Positions 1-8,449 of a stretch of DNA of 64,000 bases are shown here, in pieces (positions within the stretch are counted from its first letter, which is position 1; every line of letters starts with the position of its first letter). The notes beneath the pieces are model-generated. The model did not search any database and was not told the DNA's origin. It saw only the letters and a list, made by a program, of their open reading frames with translations. The stretch comes from Agrobacterium tumefaciens (GTDB taxonomy: Bacteria; Pseudomonadota; Alphaproteobacteria; Rhizobiales; Rhizobiaceae): NCBI GenBank assembly GCA_025560025.1, contig CP048485.1:1488001-1552000 (forward strand), written 5' to 3'. A program made the position numbers and the translations under genes.

Positions 1-872
1 TGCTGAGGTCAGACTATCTCGCGGAAGCTGCGGCACACAAAGACGATGTCTACATCCCTTTTATAGAATTGGTTTGGCAACATCTTAGCTGGCCGAACAT
101 AATGAGAGAAATGTCTGGCCTTGCTACAGACATTCACCTCATGGCGACGATCGCCGCGAAACTTGAACACTACCACTCCGCACAGGAAGCTATCGGCAAA
201 GACCTCCTCACCACTTTCGTTAATTCCGAAGTTGAGCATCTCCTGGTAATTGCTCGATCAATGTTTGATCTTTTGCAGGCCATGATTGCTCATCTTTGGA
301 TTGAGCACGTTCGGATTGACGATCCAGCGCTCGAGAAAAGTCGCAAGCAGCGCCCCATGCAAGCGACATTCTCTAAAATAGTCTTGGACGGCCAAAAATT
401 GCGGACCGCCGCAGAGATACAGGAAAAATACAGCATTCCTGCTGTTATGGCTGAGATGTACGTCAAGCATGCGCCTTTTTTCCAGTCCGTTCGAACTGCC
501 CGCGATCACGTTGTCCATTACGGTAAATCGACGGATTCCGTTTATGCAACTGAGCGAGGATTTTGCGTAAATCCGAACGCACCATATTTCCGAGATTTCC
601 CTTGGCTGGACGAACATCACTACAATGAGAATATTGTCACACTGAAGCCGTGGCTTGCCCGTTTGGTCGGTCAGACCCTGGAAGCGTGCTCTGACATTCT
701 GTTGTCGATAAATAACCAGATTGGCTTTCCACCACCCTTAGCTCCGAGACATCATGTTTTTATTCGTGATCCTGCTGCCCCTGCACTCCTGCGTCTCATT
801 GGCGCATCAGATGTTGCAGATCACTGGTGGGCCGACATACCCAACGACACAAATGAAGGTGAATTCAACTAG
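1..872 (+). CDS. HEPN-like hypothetical protein, 5' end outside the window
   Basis: The frame is open to the left edge of the window, so the true start is probably upstream; the first usable codon inside is a TTG at 69 with no clear Shine-Dalgarno. The protein is alpha-helical in character. Counting from that TTG, residues 145-150 read RDHVVH, a canonical R-phi-x3-H signature of HEPN ribonuclease-like domains. I recognise no specific family. The gene ends 7 bp from the convergent gene at 880-1443, which also carries an Rx4H motif. GC content is visibly lower than in the core genes after 5.5 kb, consistent with acquired DNA. A role in RNA cleavage or defence is inference from one motif. Confidence 0.6.
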   Translation, partial: LRSDYLAEAAAHKDDVYIPFIELVWQHLSWPNIMREMSGLATDIHLMATIAAKLEHYHSAQEAIGKDLLTTFVNSEVEHLLVIARSMFDLLQAMIAHLWIEHVRIDDPALEKSRKQRPMQATFSKIVLDGQKLRTAAEIQEKYSIPAVMAEMYVKHAPFFQSVRTARDHVVHYGKSTDSVYATERGFCVNPNAPYFRDFPWLDEHHYNENIVTLKPWLARLVGQTLEACSDILLSINNQIGFPPPLAPRHHVFIRDPAAPALLRLIGASDVADHWWADIPNDTNEGEFN

Positions 873-879
873 CTTACAC

Positions 880-1443
880 TCAGGACATTTCGTCTTCTAC
901 TGACCCGGAAACCCCAAAAAGGCGCTCCCATCCACCGCGGCTTACGAAAAAACCAGTTTCAGCCATCTCCTTTGCACGATCCTCCAATCCAGCCGGATAT
1001 CTTATCAAATAGCGGATTTCGCCTACTCTTCCCGCCATATCTGCCAAATCTTGAACTGTGAATTTTGCTCGAATAATCTCTTTCTTTATCACGCGCACGG
1101 CTACGACTTCATCCGGTTTTTCTGGCGTCCATTCCCACCGTGAATGCACAACTGCTTGCCGGAACTGAGAAAGCTCTCGGATTCGCTCGTATTGAGCGAT
1201 CAATACAGCTCTCCGTTCCCCTTCTTGTTTTTCTGCGACTTCTCTTAGCCAGAGATCGAGAACCAGACTAAATTTCGCGTTATTCATTTCCTTGGGGAGC
1301 GGCTCGACATCAGCTAACGCCTGCAAAGTCTGTTCGAAAATATCTGCTTCAAGGTATCCCCATTGCGAGACGATCGAACCCAAGAGGTACGTTTCCCGCT
1401 CATTGAGGCTAGTATCTAAAACGTACTTCATCAAACTCTCCAT
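880..1443 (-). CDS. HEPN-like hypothetical protein
   Basis: This 187-residue helical protein has no signal peptide or membrane segment. Residues 95-100 read RQAVVH followed by SRWEW, resembling the Rx4H (R-N/D-x3-H-G) site of HEPN-type RNA-binding or RNase domains. It is convergent with the partial gene at 1-872. The start could be the ATG at 1443, with a GAGAAG six bases upstream, or the in-frame ATG at 1431, with GGAGAG upstream; the longer form is reported. The exact family is not recognised and the HEPN assignment rests on this motif. Confidence 0.55.
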   Translation of the reverse strand: MESLMKYVLDTSLNERETYLLGSIVSQWGYLEADIFEQTLQALADVEPLPKEMNNAKFSLVLDLWLREVAEKQEGERRAVLIAQYERIRELSQFRQAVVHSRWEWTPEKPDEVVAVRVIKKEIIRAKFTVQDLADMAGRVGEIRYLIRYPAGLEDRAKEMAETGFFVSRGGWERLFGVSGSVEDEMS

Positions 1444-1746
1444 AAATTGCTTCTCAGCATTCTCGCTGATTTCAATGTCAACGCGAAGCGTTATATTTGA
1501 ACAACTTGGCAGCGGGGCCGTCCGTCGTTTTTACTTGTGGATGGGGCCCGAGGTGCTTCGCCCCTTCTCTCCCCCAAACAGGTCTTCCGCCCAGCTTCCT
1601 TCATTCCGCTGCGCTGCATTGCGTGCAGCCGGTTCCCCGCGAATCCCTGTTGTCCCCTTCCAACCCCACCGCTCACGCGGCCCCGGGAAGCAGGACGGGG
1701 CCTGTTTCCCTGTCCGACTAAGGAAACCAAGACAAGGGACAAAACC
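1444..1746. other. Intergenic region between divergent accessory genes
   Basis: This 303-bp gap separates two divergently read genes. The left 60 bp are AT-rich and would hold the promoter of the minus-strand HEPN-like gene. The remainder is GC-rich and pyrimidine-rich and leads into an AAGGAAACC/AAGGGAC purine stretch just before the DUF3768 start. No open frame here looks like a gene. Confidence 0.5.
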
Positions 1747-2079
1747 ATGACAACCACACAGACCGACCGTATCCGCGAGCTGAATGACATATTCCGTACG
1801 ACCTGGCTCACCGGTAAGGTACTTATGACATCGGGCATTAAAAGCCTACCTGATGCGATTCAATCTAGCATCGTGGAGGTAGTGCAGAGATTTGACGCGT
1901 TCACATCCGACAACGACCCCCATGGGGAGCATGACTTCGGCGTGGTCATCGTCGAGGGGCATAATGTCTTCTGGAAAATCGACTACTATGACCAGACCCT
2001 GCAATACGGTTCGGAGAATCCCGCTAATCCGGCTGTCACCAAGCGGGTACTTACGATCATGCTGGCAGAAGAATACTAA
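1747..2079 (+). CDS. DUF3768 domain protein
   Basis: This 110-residue soluble protein matches the DUF3768 pattern through its whole length: an N-terminal R-x-LND-x-FR segment, a central NDPHGEHDFG block near residues 56-65, a WKIDYYD block near 75-81, and a C-terminal RVLTIMLAEEY. The family is of unknown function and is typical of rhizobial plasmids and integrative elements, which supports region 1 being mobile. The ATG at 1747 was chosen because the domain begins there and purine-rich AAGGGAC lies just upstream; an in-frame extension to 1537 has no domain content. Confidence 0.85.
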   Translation: MTTTQTDRIRELNDIFRTTWLTGKVLMTSGIKSLPDAIQSSIVEVVQRFDAFTSDNDPHGEHDFGVVIVEGHNVFWKIDYYDQTLQYGSENPANPAVTKRVLTIMLAEEY

Positions 2080-2130
2080 TTCTAAAAGGACGGAAGGCGC
2101 AGATGTCTACGCCTTCCTCTCATCAGCCTG

Positions 2131-2901
2131 TTAGGCAGACCGCACAGCTTCGTTCCAGAACGGCGTCGGGAAAATATCCATAGGCGTCGCCCCGCATTCC
2201 GTGCAGTGCCACAGGTTTTTGGCCATGGCGTACCCATCATGCACGCCGTCGCAATGGAGGCAGTGCCACTCCGCCGACAAACCGCCTCCCAAAGGATGAA
2301 GCGCCCGTCCCTGCTGGTCCGGCATGGTCGAACGCCGTGGCCAATCAGCAGAAACCTCGGCATGCATCCGGCGCGCGCGGACCATGAGCAACTGGGTAGC
2401 GAGCTCGATAAAGGCGGGCTCAAGTGCATCCACTGATTTGATGCGTCCGCCCAGACGCTTAAGCACCGGCTTGGCTGAAGGTGCCTGATCAAGGATGATC
2501 TCCCAGCCTTGCGAACCAAAGGCCACCTCGAACTCGTCTCCAGTCAAATAGAATTTATGGCCGTCAAGCTCGCCATAAATCTCGTCAGCTTCCATTGGTT
2601 TTACGTCGGCAGGTACCCAACGGGTAAAGGCAAGCCTCTCACCAAACACGTTTAGATCAATGCTCTCGTTTGCGTTACCAGCAGAAGAGGTATTCACGTG
2701 GTCAGATAGCAAATCCGGCAGGTTATCCAGTTGCTCGGACGTTGGTTCCCAGCCCTTTTTATGGGCTTCGGAGAGTCCGCGCCAATGAGGGTATCCCATT
2801 TCGCGCGCGACGATTTCAAGAGCGGCGATATGTTGAATACGGCGCTTTCGTGCCAGCCTCTTGGCTGCAATCTTAAGCGGTTTGAGGGTGTCGATGGCCA
2901 T
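2131..2901 (-). CDS. Glyoxalase-related domain protein with C-terminal zinc ribbon
   Basis: This 256-residue protein begins with an LKPLKIAAKRLARKRRIQH-type helix and an ALEIVAREMGYPHW segment. That pattern is typical of the glyoxalase-related N-terminal module (Pfam Glyoxalase_8) of accessory proteins, not of true glyoxalase enzymes. The last 45 residues hold two CxxC pairs (WHCLHC and WHCTEC), a probable zinc ribbon. The ATG at 2901 is preceded by AAGGA at good spacing; the longer frame to 2988 is less likely. The middle part is unrecognised. A nucleic-acid or protein-binding role is only a guess from the ribbon. Confidence 0.65.
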   Translation of the reverse strand: MAIDTLKPLKIAAKRLARKRRIQHIAALEIVAREMGYPHWRGLSEAHKKGWEPTSEQLDNLPDLLSDHVNTSSAGNANESIDLNVFGERLAFTRWVPADVKPMEADEIYGELDGHKFYLTGDEFEVAFGSQGWEIILDQAPSAKPVLKRLGGRIKSVDALEPAFIELATQLLMVRARRMHAEVSADWPRRSTMPDQQGRALHPLGGGLSAEWHCLHCDGVHDGYAMAKNLWHCTECGATPMDIFPTPFWNEAVRSA

Positions 2902-3201
2902 GATATCCATTCCTTGTTGTAACGGAATCCAACCGGGTGCCCACTGCCGACCGGACCCGTCCAAAGGAACGGTGTCAGTCTTGATCAATAATAACGCACT
3001 GCAAGGCTTCGCGTGGTGGGCACACCGGCCTATGCTTCAGGCCAAGTGCATCCTGCCCGTATGATGCTGCTGAGTCAACAGGTAGCCTATAGCTCGTCGC
3101 CACGCATGCCGTCTGTTTCTCGCAACAGATTTTCAGCCAAGAATGTGTAGGATAGCACGGCCTACCATGAGACACTCTTTAAACTAATGGAGGCCTCCGC
3201 A
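2902..3201. other. Intergenic region before the coupled small gene and HEPN-like gene
   Basis: This 300-bp stretch lies between the divergent genes at 2131-2901 and 3202-3390. It should contain both promoters, but I could not pick a convincing -35/-10 pair. No gene or RNA structure was identified. Confidence 0.4.
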
Positions 3202-3390
3202 ATGCGTAATAATGTACCACGTGGCGTCACACTGCCGACGAATAGGATTGATGTAAGTATCGAGAATTGGCTGCGAAACGAGGTAGGTCGCGCTTACGAT
3301 GCCCATAAAGCAGACCCCGCCCGCGCCGTTACACTTAAAGAAGCCATGTCCAACGTTCAGAAGCTTATTGCTAGTAACTGCCAAGCATGA
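3202..3390 (+). CDS. Small hypothetical protein, possible antitoxin
   Basis: This 62-residue protein has a WLRNEVGRAYDAHKADP helix followed by a TLKEAMSNVQKLI helix. The layout resembles small stability-determinant or ParD/RelB-like antitoxins (W-x-R-x-x-V ... S-x-E-x-V-x-x-x-V-x-x-L-I), but the match is weak. The ATG at 3202 has GGAGG nine bases upstream. Its stop codon overlaps the start of the HEPN-like gene at 3387 (ATGA), so the two are translationally coupled, the order expected for antitoxin then toxin. Function is unproven. Confidence 0.5.
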   Translation: MRNNVPRGVTLPTNRIDVSIENWLRNEVGRAYDAHKADPARAVTLKEAMSNVQKLIASNCQA

Positions 3391-4019
3391 AAACGAACTC
3401 AATAGATTTAGATGACTATGTCATCGTAAGTGAAGAGGCCGTGCAATTTCTGCCACCGGAGTGGCGCGATCATTTCCAAGTGCTAAGAGATGAAGGAGCG
3501 GCGCGCTTAACTGTTGTCGATGAAAACCTCAAAGGCTTAATGAGATTTTCAAATGCGATCCTTACAGTTGCCAGCCTCCAACATATCCATGACCGACTTT
3601 CCAAATGCCCCTTTGAAGTTTCGATGCCATCGATTCTGGAGCACGAAATGCTGACGTCGGCCTTCGTTGTTACTTATTCCCGCCTCAAGGAAATCGGTAT
3701 CGCCCGTAAGGACCTGCCCCCTCATCTGCGTACGGTGCATGATCACATTCTGGAACTGCGCAATCAACGCTTTGCCCATAATGGGAACCACCATTCGCTC
3801 GGCAGCGAACTGCTAATAACCTTCCAAAATGGGCAATTCGATCTAAAACTAAATGCAAGCATGGGATTTCACGTCGGGGGACGGCTTGAATGGAGCGATC
3901 TTGTTAAATGCCTGAACGAAATCATCTATGATCGCCTACAAAAGCAATTAGATAAATTACGACAAAAAACCGGTTGGGAGTGGACATTCCCGGTGGGACC
4001 GCCTCCAGAAAAGGCTTAG
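3387..4019 (+). CDS. HEPN-like protein coupled to the upstream small gene
   Basis: This 210-residue, mostly helical soluble protein carries LRNQRFAHNG at residues 124-133. The R125-N-x4-H131 spacing is that of HEPN-family ribonuclease active sites, where N often follows the arginine. Its start overlaps the stop of the 62-residue gene by four bases, so both are made from one message. HEPN proteins in such pairs are often toxins or phage-defence RNases; that role is inferred here. No closer family is recognised. Its relatively AT-rich base composition matches the other island genes. Confidence 0.6.
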   Translation: MKTNSIDLDDYVIVSEEAVQFLPPEWRDHFQVLRDEGAARLTVVDENLKGLMRFSNAILTVASLQHIHDRLSKCPFEVSMPSILEHEMLTSAFVVTYSRLKEIGIARKDLPPHLRTVHDHILELRNQRFAHNGNHHSLGSELLITFQNGQFDLKLNASMGFHVGGRLEWSDLVKCLNEIIYDRLQKQLDKLRQKTGWEWTFPVGPPPEKA

Positions 4020-4193
4020 GGCCGTCATCGGCATGCAAACTCACATGGATCGTTTTCGAGGATTGATGTATAATTGAACCATGAATCAGACCGATGTAAT
4101 TAGACGCTCAAAGAAGCATTCTGAAAGTGGCTGTTCACGCTACTTGATATCTGTTGGAAACAAAGAATAAAAGCCGACGAGGAGCAAACGTAC

Positions 4194-5141
4194 ATGCTTC
4201 GCAAATTCCGCAATCACAGCGAAAATCGCTTGCAGCAGCAAATACGCCCGGTCACGGAGCGGCACGGCGCTCAGTTACAGGAGAAAGTCCGGGTTGCGGA
4301 TATCGTCGATATCAAAAAACTAAGCAGCTCCCACCAAGGCACTTATGCGCTTCAGTCCCACTTTGACTTTGTTTTGATCGATGAAGATCAAATGCCGGTC
4401 GTGGTGATTGAATTCGATGGGCCCGGCCACAATACGGCAAATGACGAACTCAAAAACTCAATTTGCAAACAGGCCGATTTGCCGCTGATTCGTATTCACA
4501 GCTTTGAAGAGGTGCGAGAAGTTAAGCAAATGACGCTTGCTCGCTATCTGGTTGAACTGGTCTTTTATGGAAAAGCCTTTCTCCAAATGCAGGCGGATGG
4601 CCAGATTCCCAGAGATGAGCCTTTTACCTTGAGCGCCTTCCTCAGGGAGGACGCTAAACACATATTTGACAGTGAGTTTGATTTCATTTGCAGTGGGCGT
4701 AGCAAGCTAAGCAAGACCCTTCAGCAGTACGGCCTATCAGATTCGCCTCACCCTCACTTTTCTATCAGCCACGTTACTCTTAGATCACCAACCGATCATC
4801 TGCATACATTCGTCAGCGTTAATTCGAGCAAGGGTCCTGTTGTGGGTACAGCGGCTCTTAAAGTTAGCCTGCCATCCCCTGGCTTCCTTGATGATTTAGG
4901 TTTTGCTTCGATGGAGATCGCACAGTTTGTTGAAGGTATGGCCTTTGACAACCTTCTTGAGAATATTCGCCTTATTGCGACAGGCGCTGGTCATGTCGTT
5001 ACTCACGCCGATGAGCGACTGGCGGAGCTCAAATATCTCGGTGAACAGGGCTTCACGCTTATGATGGGCGGAGGCGGCACTTCAGCGGATGCCAACCTCA
5101 TGGCAGCTTTTACATCCGGCAGAGACGGTCAAATATTCTGA
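4194..5141 (+). CDS. DUF2726-type restriction-endonuclease-like protein
   Basis: In this 315-residue protein, residues 50-105 read like DUF2726: HFDFVLID, then VVVIEFDGPGH, then a K-x-x-IC and ADLPLIRI. The aspartate of DFVLID and the E-x-D of IEFDG are the likely metal-binding residues of a PD-(D/E)XK nuclease fold, and the LPLIRI strand is characteristic. The C-terminal two thirds are unrecognised and end in a glycine-rich GGGGTSADA segment. GAGGAG lies upstream of the ATG. It is the last gene before the tRNA-Lys scar and follows the HEPN-like gene on the same strand after 174 bp. Its DNA target and partners are unknown. Confidence 0.7.
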   Translation: MLRKFRNHSENRLQQQIRPVTERHGAQLQEKVRVADIVDIKKLSSSHQGTYALQSHFDFVLIDEDQMPVVVIEFDGPGHNTANDELKNSICKQADLPLIRIHSFEEVREVKQMTLARYLVELVFYGKAFLQMQADGQIPRDEPFTLSAFLREDAKHIFDSEFDFICSGRSKLSKTLQQYGLSDSPHPHFSISHVTLRSPTDHLHTFVSVNSSKGPVVGTAALKVSLPSPGFLDDLGFASMEIAQFVEGMAFDNLLENIRLIATGAGHVVTHADERLAELKYLGEQGFTLMMGGGGTSADANLMAAFTSGRDGQIF

Positions 5142-5513
5142 TCACATTTCGTAACAGCGAAGCGCCAATTTGACCCGCCAGACGCACACTCGCACGCACA
5201 TTTTTACACACACTCAAATCCTCATTTAAAATAACAAATTAAATACAATATCTTATCAACGGACTATCCTGACTTTTAATCAGTAGGTCCAGGGTTCGAA
5301 TCCCTGCGCTCTCACCACCTCAACCGTCGATTTATCAATAGCTTAGATGACTTCTTGTCGCGTATGCCTCCGATCTGCAACAGATTGGAAAACAGCATCC
5401 TTGCGTTTTGTTGAGGTAAAAATAACCGCACCTTCTCTTTGCCGGGTACGGAATATCAATCTCCCCATTGCGCCGTTATCGGACAGCGAGCCGACATACC
5501 GTCATGATCGCGG
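5142..5513. other. Island boundary region
   Basis: This 372-bp non-coding stretch contains AT-rich DNA up to about 5268, then the tRNA-Lys 3' fragment (5269-5317). After that comes DNA that reads like ordinary core intergenic sequence leading to the convergent glycosyltransferase. No integrase or gene remnant was found in it. Confidence 0.6.
5269..5317 (+). other. Orphan 3' half of tRNA-Lys(UUU), probable attachment site
   Basis: The sequence holds the anticodon stem-loop (CTGA, loop CTTTTAA with anticodon TTT at 5275-5277, TCAG), the variable region and a perfect T arm (CAGGG/CCCTG around TTCGAAT). It continues through the 3' acceptor strand, discriminator A and encoded CCA at 5315-5317. 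Bases upstream of 5269 do not form a D arm or 5' acceptor strand, so this is not a functional tRNA. Such 3' fragments are what integration of a tyrosine-recombinase element at a tRNA gene leaves at the far end. The intact copy is expected upstream of this window. Confidence 0.8.
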
Positions 5514-6257
5514 CTAGCGATAGGCATAAACATACCGCGCAATATTGTCGTAAAAACTGGAGAGATAAGCCGGCACCCGCTTGAACCGGGCAAATTTGCT
5601 GCCGCGATATTCGGCGCGCGTTCCAACCAGCGTGTCCGGATCGCCAAAGGGCAGGAAATCCTTTTCGGTCACATAGACATGCGTGCCATAACCCCAGCCG
5701 CACTCCAGCGCCCGGTCGAAGGGCAGCGTCATCACCCTTGCGGCCTTCAGGAAACGTTCGGCACCGCCGCGTGAGATGATATAGCAGGCTGACGATCCCT
5801 GCGGGCCATAGATGCAGCGCCCGAACGTATCCCCGAGAGCGCTGGTCTTCCTGCCCTTGAAGCCGCTGCGGCGGTGATTGGTCAGTTTAACGATCGAATT
5901 TTTCGGCATGATCGCAGCCACGGCTTTGACCCGCTCGGAAAAGTCCGGGGTAAAGGCGACATCGTCCTCGACGATTACCGCCATCGGCGCGTCGCTCGCC
6001 AGGAAAATCTCCAGCGCCTTTATATGGCTGGCGTAGCAGCCATACTCGCCGGGCAAGGCGTGGCGGCCGTTACGCAGTTCAAAACCACGCCGGTTAAAGT
6101 CCGTCCATTCGGCGGGTGGAATGGTCTTGCCGTCGACACCCTCGACCGGACGCAAATCCAGCCCGAGGCCCGAAGCGCCGTTCAACATTTTTTCCAGCCG
6201 TGCGCGGGCTCTGGCGATGGAGATGATGTAGACGGGAAAAGTGGAAATCGGCAGCAT
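5514..6257 (-). CDS. Glycosyltransferase family 25 protein
   Basis: The 247-residue product has the family 25 (LPS biosynthesis type) layout: an N-terminal PVYIISIARARAR strand and helix, GEYGCYASH at residues 70-78 and the acidic VIVEDDVAF block with EDD at 97-99, which should bind the nucleotide-sugar/metal. It probably adds a sugar to lipopolysaccharide or another surface glycan from the cytoplasmic face. It stands alone on the minus strand, about 200 bp from the tRNA-Lys scar, and is the first core gene after the island. Donor and acceptor cannot be told from sequence. Confidence 0.85.
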   Translation of the reverse strand: MLPISTFPVYIISIARARARLEKMLNGASGLGLDLRPVEGVDGKTIPPAEWTDFNRRGFELRNGRHALPGEYGCYASHIKALEIFLASDAPMAVIVEDDVAFTPDFSERVKAVAAIMPKNSIVKLTNHRRSGFKGRKTSALGDTFGRCIYGPQGSSACYIISRGGAERFLKAARVMTLPFDRALECGWGYGTHVYVTEKDFLPFGDPDTLVGTRAEYRGSKFARFKRVPAYLSSFYDNIARYVYAYR

Positions 6258-6417
6258 TCGCAGGACACCATAAGCATGGAGATGGGAAACCGTCTCCTAC
6301 AGCATGGCGTGCCACACGTCCATTCGGAGGCGAGAGGGTGTCTGCATAGAGAGATCCTAAACGAATCTCAGGGGCGCAACGCCCCGGATTCCCTAATCAT
6401 CAAGAACTGGCTGGAAA

Positions 6418-7659
6418 TTATTTGCGCGCGGCGGTGCGGCGGCAGCGCCAGTTCCAGTCTCTCGGTTCACCCGTGTCCATGTGCACCGATTCGGTATGGC
6501 AATAGGTGCCGACACCACCGCGCTCCGGCAGGGAACGCAGATAGGTTGCAAGCTCCCATTTGGAGACGCCCTTGATCTGAATATCGGCAGCATCGCAGGT
6601 ATAATGCTTGGATCCCTGCCTTATGCCCTTTGGCGGACGATAGCCCGAGGTGACGATGGCCGGGCTGTTATAATGACGCTCGACATCCTTGATCATCCGC
6701 ACGAGTTCCGGCTTGAAACAACCGACTTCGACATGATCCGTCTGCAGGAAAAGCCCGTTCGGGGAAACACGGGTGAGACCGGAAAGCGACGCAAGCTTCA
6801 TCAGGCCGGTCGGTTGATCTTCCTCGTCTTCGAGATGTGCATCATCGAACTCATCGGACATCATCGAGCGGCCTGAAAGCGCAATGCCCATTGTCCTGTC
6901 CGCCGCTCCCGGCAGCGCTGCAACCTGCGTGTTCTCCGCAGAACCGCTTTCAATCATTTTCGGCAGACGCTTCTTGGCTGCGCCGGCGAAAAACGCCGCA
7001 AGCGTCACGCCCTTGCCCTCGTCTTCCTGCCCGCTTTCACCGGCTGGCTGTGCGGGAGATGCAGCAGCAAGCTGTTCAGATGCTGCCTGCGGCACCGGCA
7101 CCGCCTGACGGTTTTCGCTGTGCTGTTCCGCTGGGACCTGCCCGGCGGGAACCTGAACCGGCGCTGCAACGGGCTGCGGCTGCGCCGCCTGCATGGGTGC
7201 CGAATAAACGCTGCTGACGGCGGGAATGATTTTCTGGGATGGCGCGCCGGTGGCAGCGACACCCGGGGCCCCGGCTCCCGCCGCAACGGCAGGTGCGGTG
7301 GAATAGATGCTGGATGTCCCGGCGGAAATCGCGGTCGGCTGCGTCGTCAGTCCGCCAATATCGGCGGCTGCGCCGTAACCCTGCGCCGGGCCACCCGGCG
7401 CCTGAGGCTGGGCCGGCACCGAAGCGCCGGCCGCCGATGCCACGGCGGGATCCACATAATGTCCCTGCTGCGTGCCGGCCGCCGACGTGGCGGCGGTCGT
7501 TTGCGGCTTCTGCTGTGCGGCAATCTCCGGCTTCTTGTTATTGGCGGCCAACTCGTCATCGGTCACGGCGGAAACGCACCCGGAAAGCCCGAGCAGCGAA
7601 ACGGCAATAACAAGACGCTGACAGGAAACGCGCCCTTTCGCGCCGTCTGCAGCTTTCAT
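6418..7659 (-). CDS. Lipoprotein with DUF882/YcbK-like (peptidase M15-type) domain
   Basis: This 413-residue protein starts at the ATG at 7659, with GGAGG nine bases upstream; the frame to 7920 is an unsupported extension. It has a lipoprotein signal ending in LLGLSGC, a long Ala/Pro/Gln-rich linker, and a C-terminal domain (last about 110 residues). That domain has TSGYRPP, SKHYTCDAADI (H and D ligands) and SVHMD, the zinc-site pattern of the YcbK/DUF882 branch of M15 peptidases. It probably acts on periplasmic peptidoglycan. Low-complexity linkers of this sort let a lipid-anchored domain reach the cell wall. Confidence 0.8.
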   Translation of the reverse strand: MKAADGAKGRVSCQRLVIAVSLLGLSGCVSAVTDDELAANNKKPEIAAQQKPQTTAATSAAGTQQGHYVDPAVASAAGASVPAQPQAPGGPAQGYGAAADIGGLTTQPTAISAGTSSIYSTAPAVAAGAGAPGVAATGAPSQKIIPAVSSVYSAPMQAAQPQPVAAPVQVPAGQVPAEQHSENRQAVPVPQAASEQLAAASPAQPAGESGQEDEGKGVTLAAFFAGAAKKRLPKMIESGSAENTQVAALPGAADRTMGIALSGRSMMSDEFDDAHLEDEEDQPTGLMKLASLSGLTRVSPNGLFLQTDHVEVGCFKPELVRMIKDVERHYNSPAIVTSGYRPPKGIRQGSKHYTCDAADIQIKGVSKWELATYLRSLPERGGVGTYCHTESVHMDTGEPRDWNWRCRRTAARK

Positions 7660-7816
7660 GAGTGGCCTCCGTATCTTGCATTTCCAACAGCAGCACGGGA
7701 ACGGGCGCGTGTGCTTTCCCAAAACGGGACAGGCCGTTTCGATTCGCGGACTATGCCTCATCCCATCCGGACAAGGCAAGAGCGCCCGAAAACGCCGCTG
7801 TTGGCCGGGAATATCC

Positions 7817-8257
7817 CTACCAGGAACCGGTATTCTGCATAGATATCCACGGTTCGGCTGGTGCGAGGCTTTCGCCTTTCTGCAGGATTTCGAATGAAAT
7901 GCCATCCGGCGAACGGACAAAGGCCATGTGACCGTCCCGTGGCGGCCGGTTGATCACGACGCCATTTTCCTGAAGACGGGCACAGAAATCGTAAATATTG
8001 TCGACCTCGTAGGCCAGATGGCCGAAATTGCGTCCGCCTGTGTAGTCTTCCGTGTCCCAATTATAGGTGAGCTCGAGGCTCGGGGCCTTTTTTTCCTTTG
8101 CCGCAGCAATGTCATCACGTGCCGCAAGAAAAACCAGAGTGAATCGGCCTTTTTCGTTTTCGATTCGGCGTATTTCCTCGAGACCCATGAGGTCGCAATA
8201 GAATTTCATTGATTCGCCAAGGTCTTTGACGCGAACCATTGTGTGCAGATACCGCAT
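7817..8257 (-). CDS. gloA: Lactoylglutathione lyase (glyoxalase I, VOC fold)
   Basis: The 146-residue protein is a complete single-domain VOC enzyme. It opens with MRYLHTMVRVKDLGESMKFY and contains LELTYNWDTEDY, GHLAYEVD and the C-terminal AFVRSPDGISFEIL, all diagnostic of glyoxalase I. It converts the methylglyoxal-glutathione hemithioacetal to S-lactoylglutathione in the cytoplasm. The ATG at 8257 is preceded by GGAGAG at eight bases; the frame begins at a TTG 15 bases earlier, which is unlikely to be used. It is monocistronic and divergent from the cold-shock gene. Confidence 0.9.
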   Translation of the reverse strand: MRYLHTMVRVKDLGESMKFYCDLMGLEEIRRIENEKGRFTLVFLAARDDIAAAKEKKAPSLELTYNWDTEDYTGGRNFGHLAYEVDNIYDFCARLQENGVVINRPPRDGHMAFVRSPDGISFEILQKGESLAPAEPWISMQNTGSW

Positions 8258-8449
8258 TTTCTTACTCTCCAATACACGGGTCGGGGGCCGTTAAACGCAT
8301 GATGGCAAGCCCCGGACAAGGACGGCGACATAAAAGCAGCTGCGCAAATCAAAAACTAGGGCTTGCGTGGAACCGTTACCAAGATGTTAATCTGGTACAC
8401 AGGAATCAGTTGACCGGTGTATGGCGCGTAATCGAGGGGTTGGCAGGAT

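Noticed and set aside
4081..4170. 29-residue frame between the HEPN-like and DUF2726 genes
   Set aside because: No ribosome site and no recognisable peptide features; more likely chance.
7120..7842. 240-residue plus-strand frame opposite the M15-like lipoprotein
   Set aside because: It is the antisense shadow of a long Ala/Pro-rich coding region, with Arg/Gly-rich composition typical of shadows.
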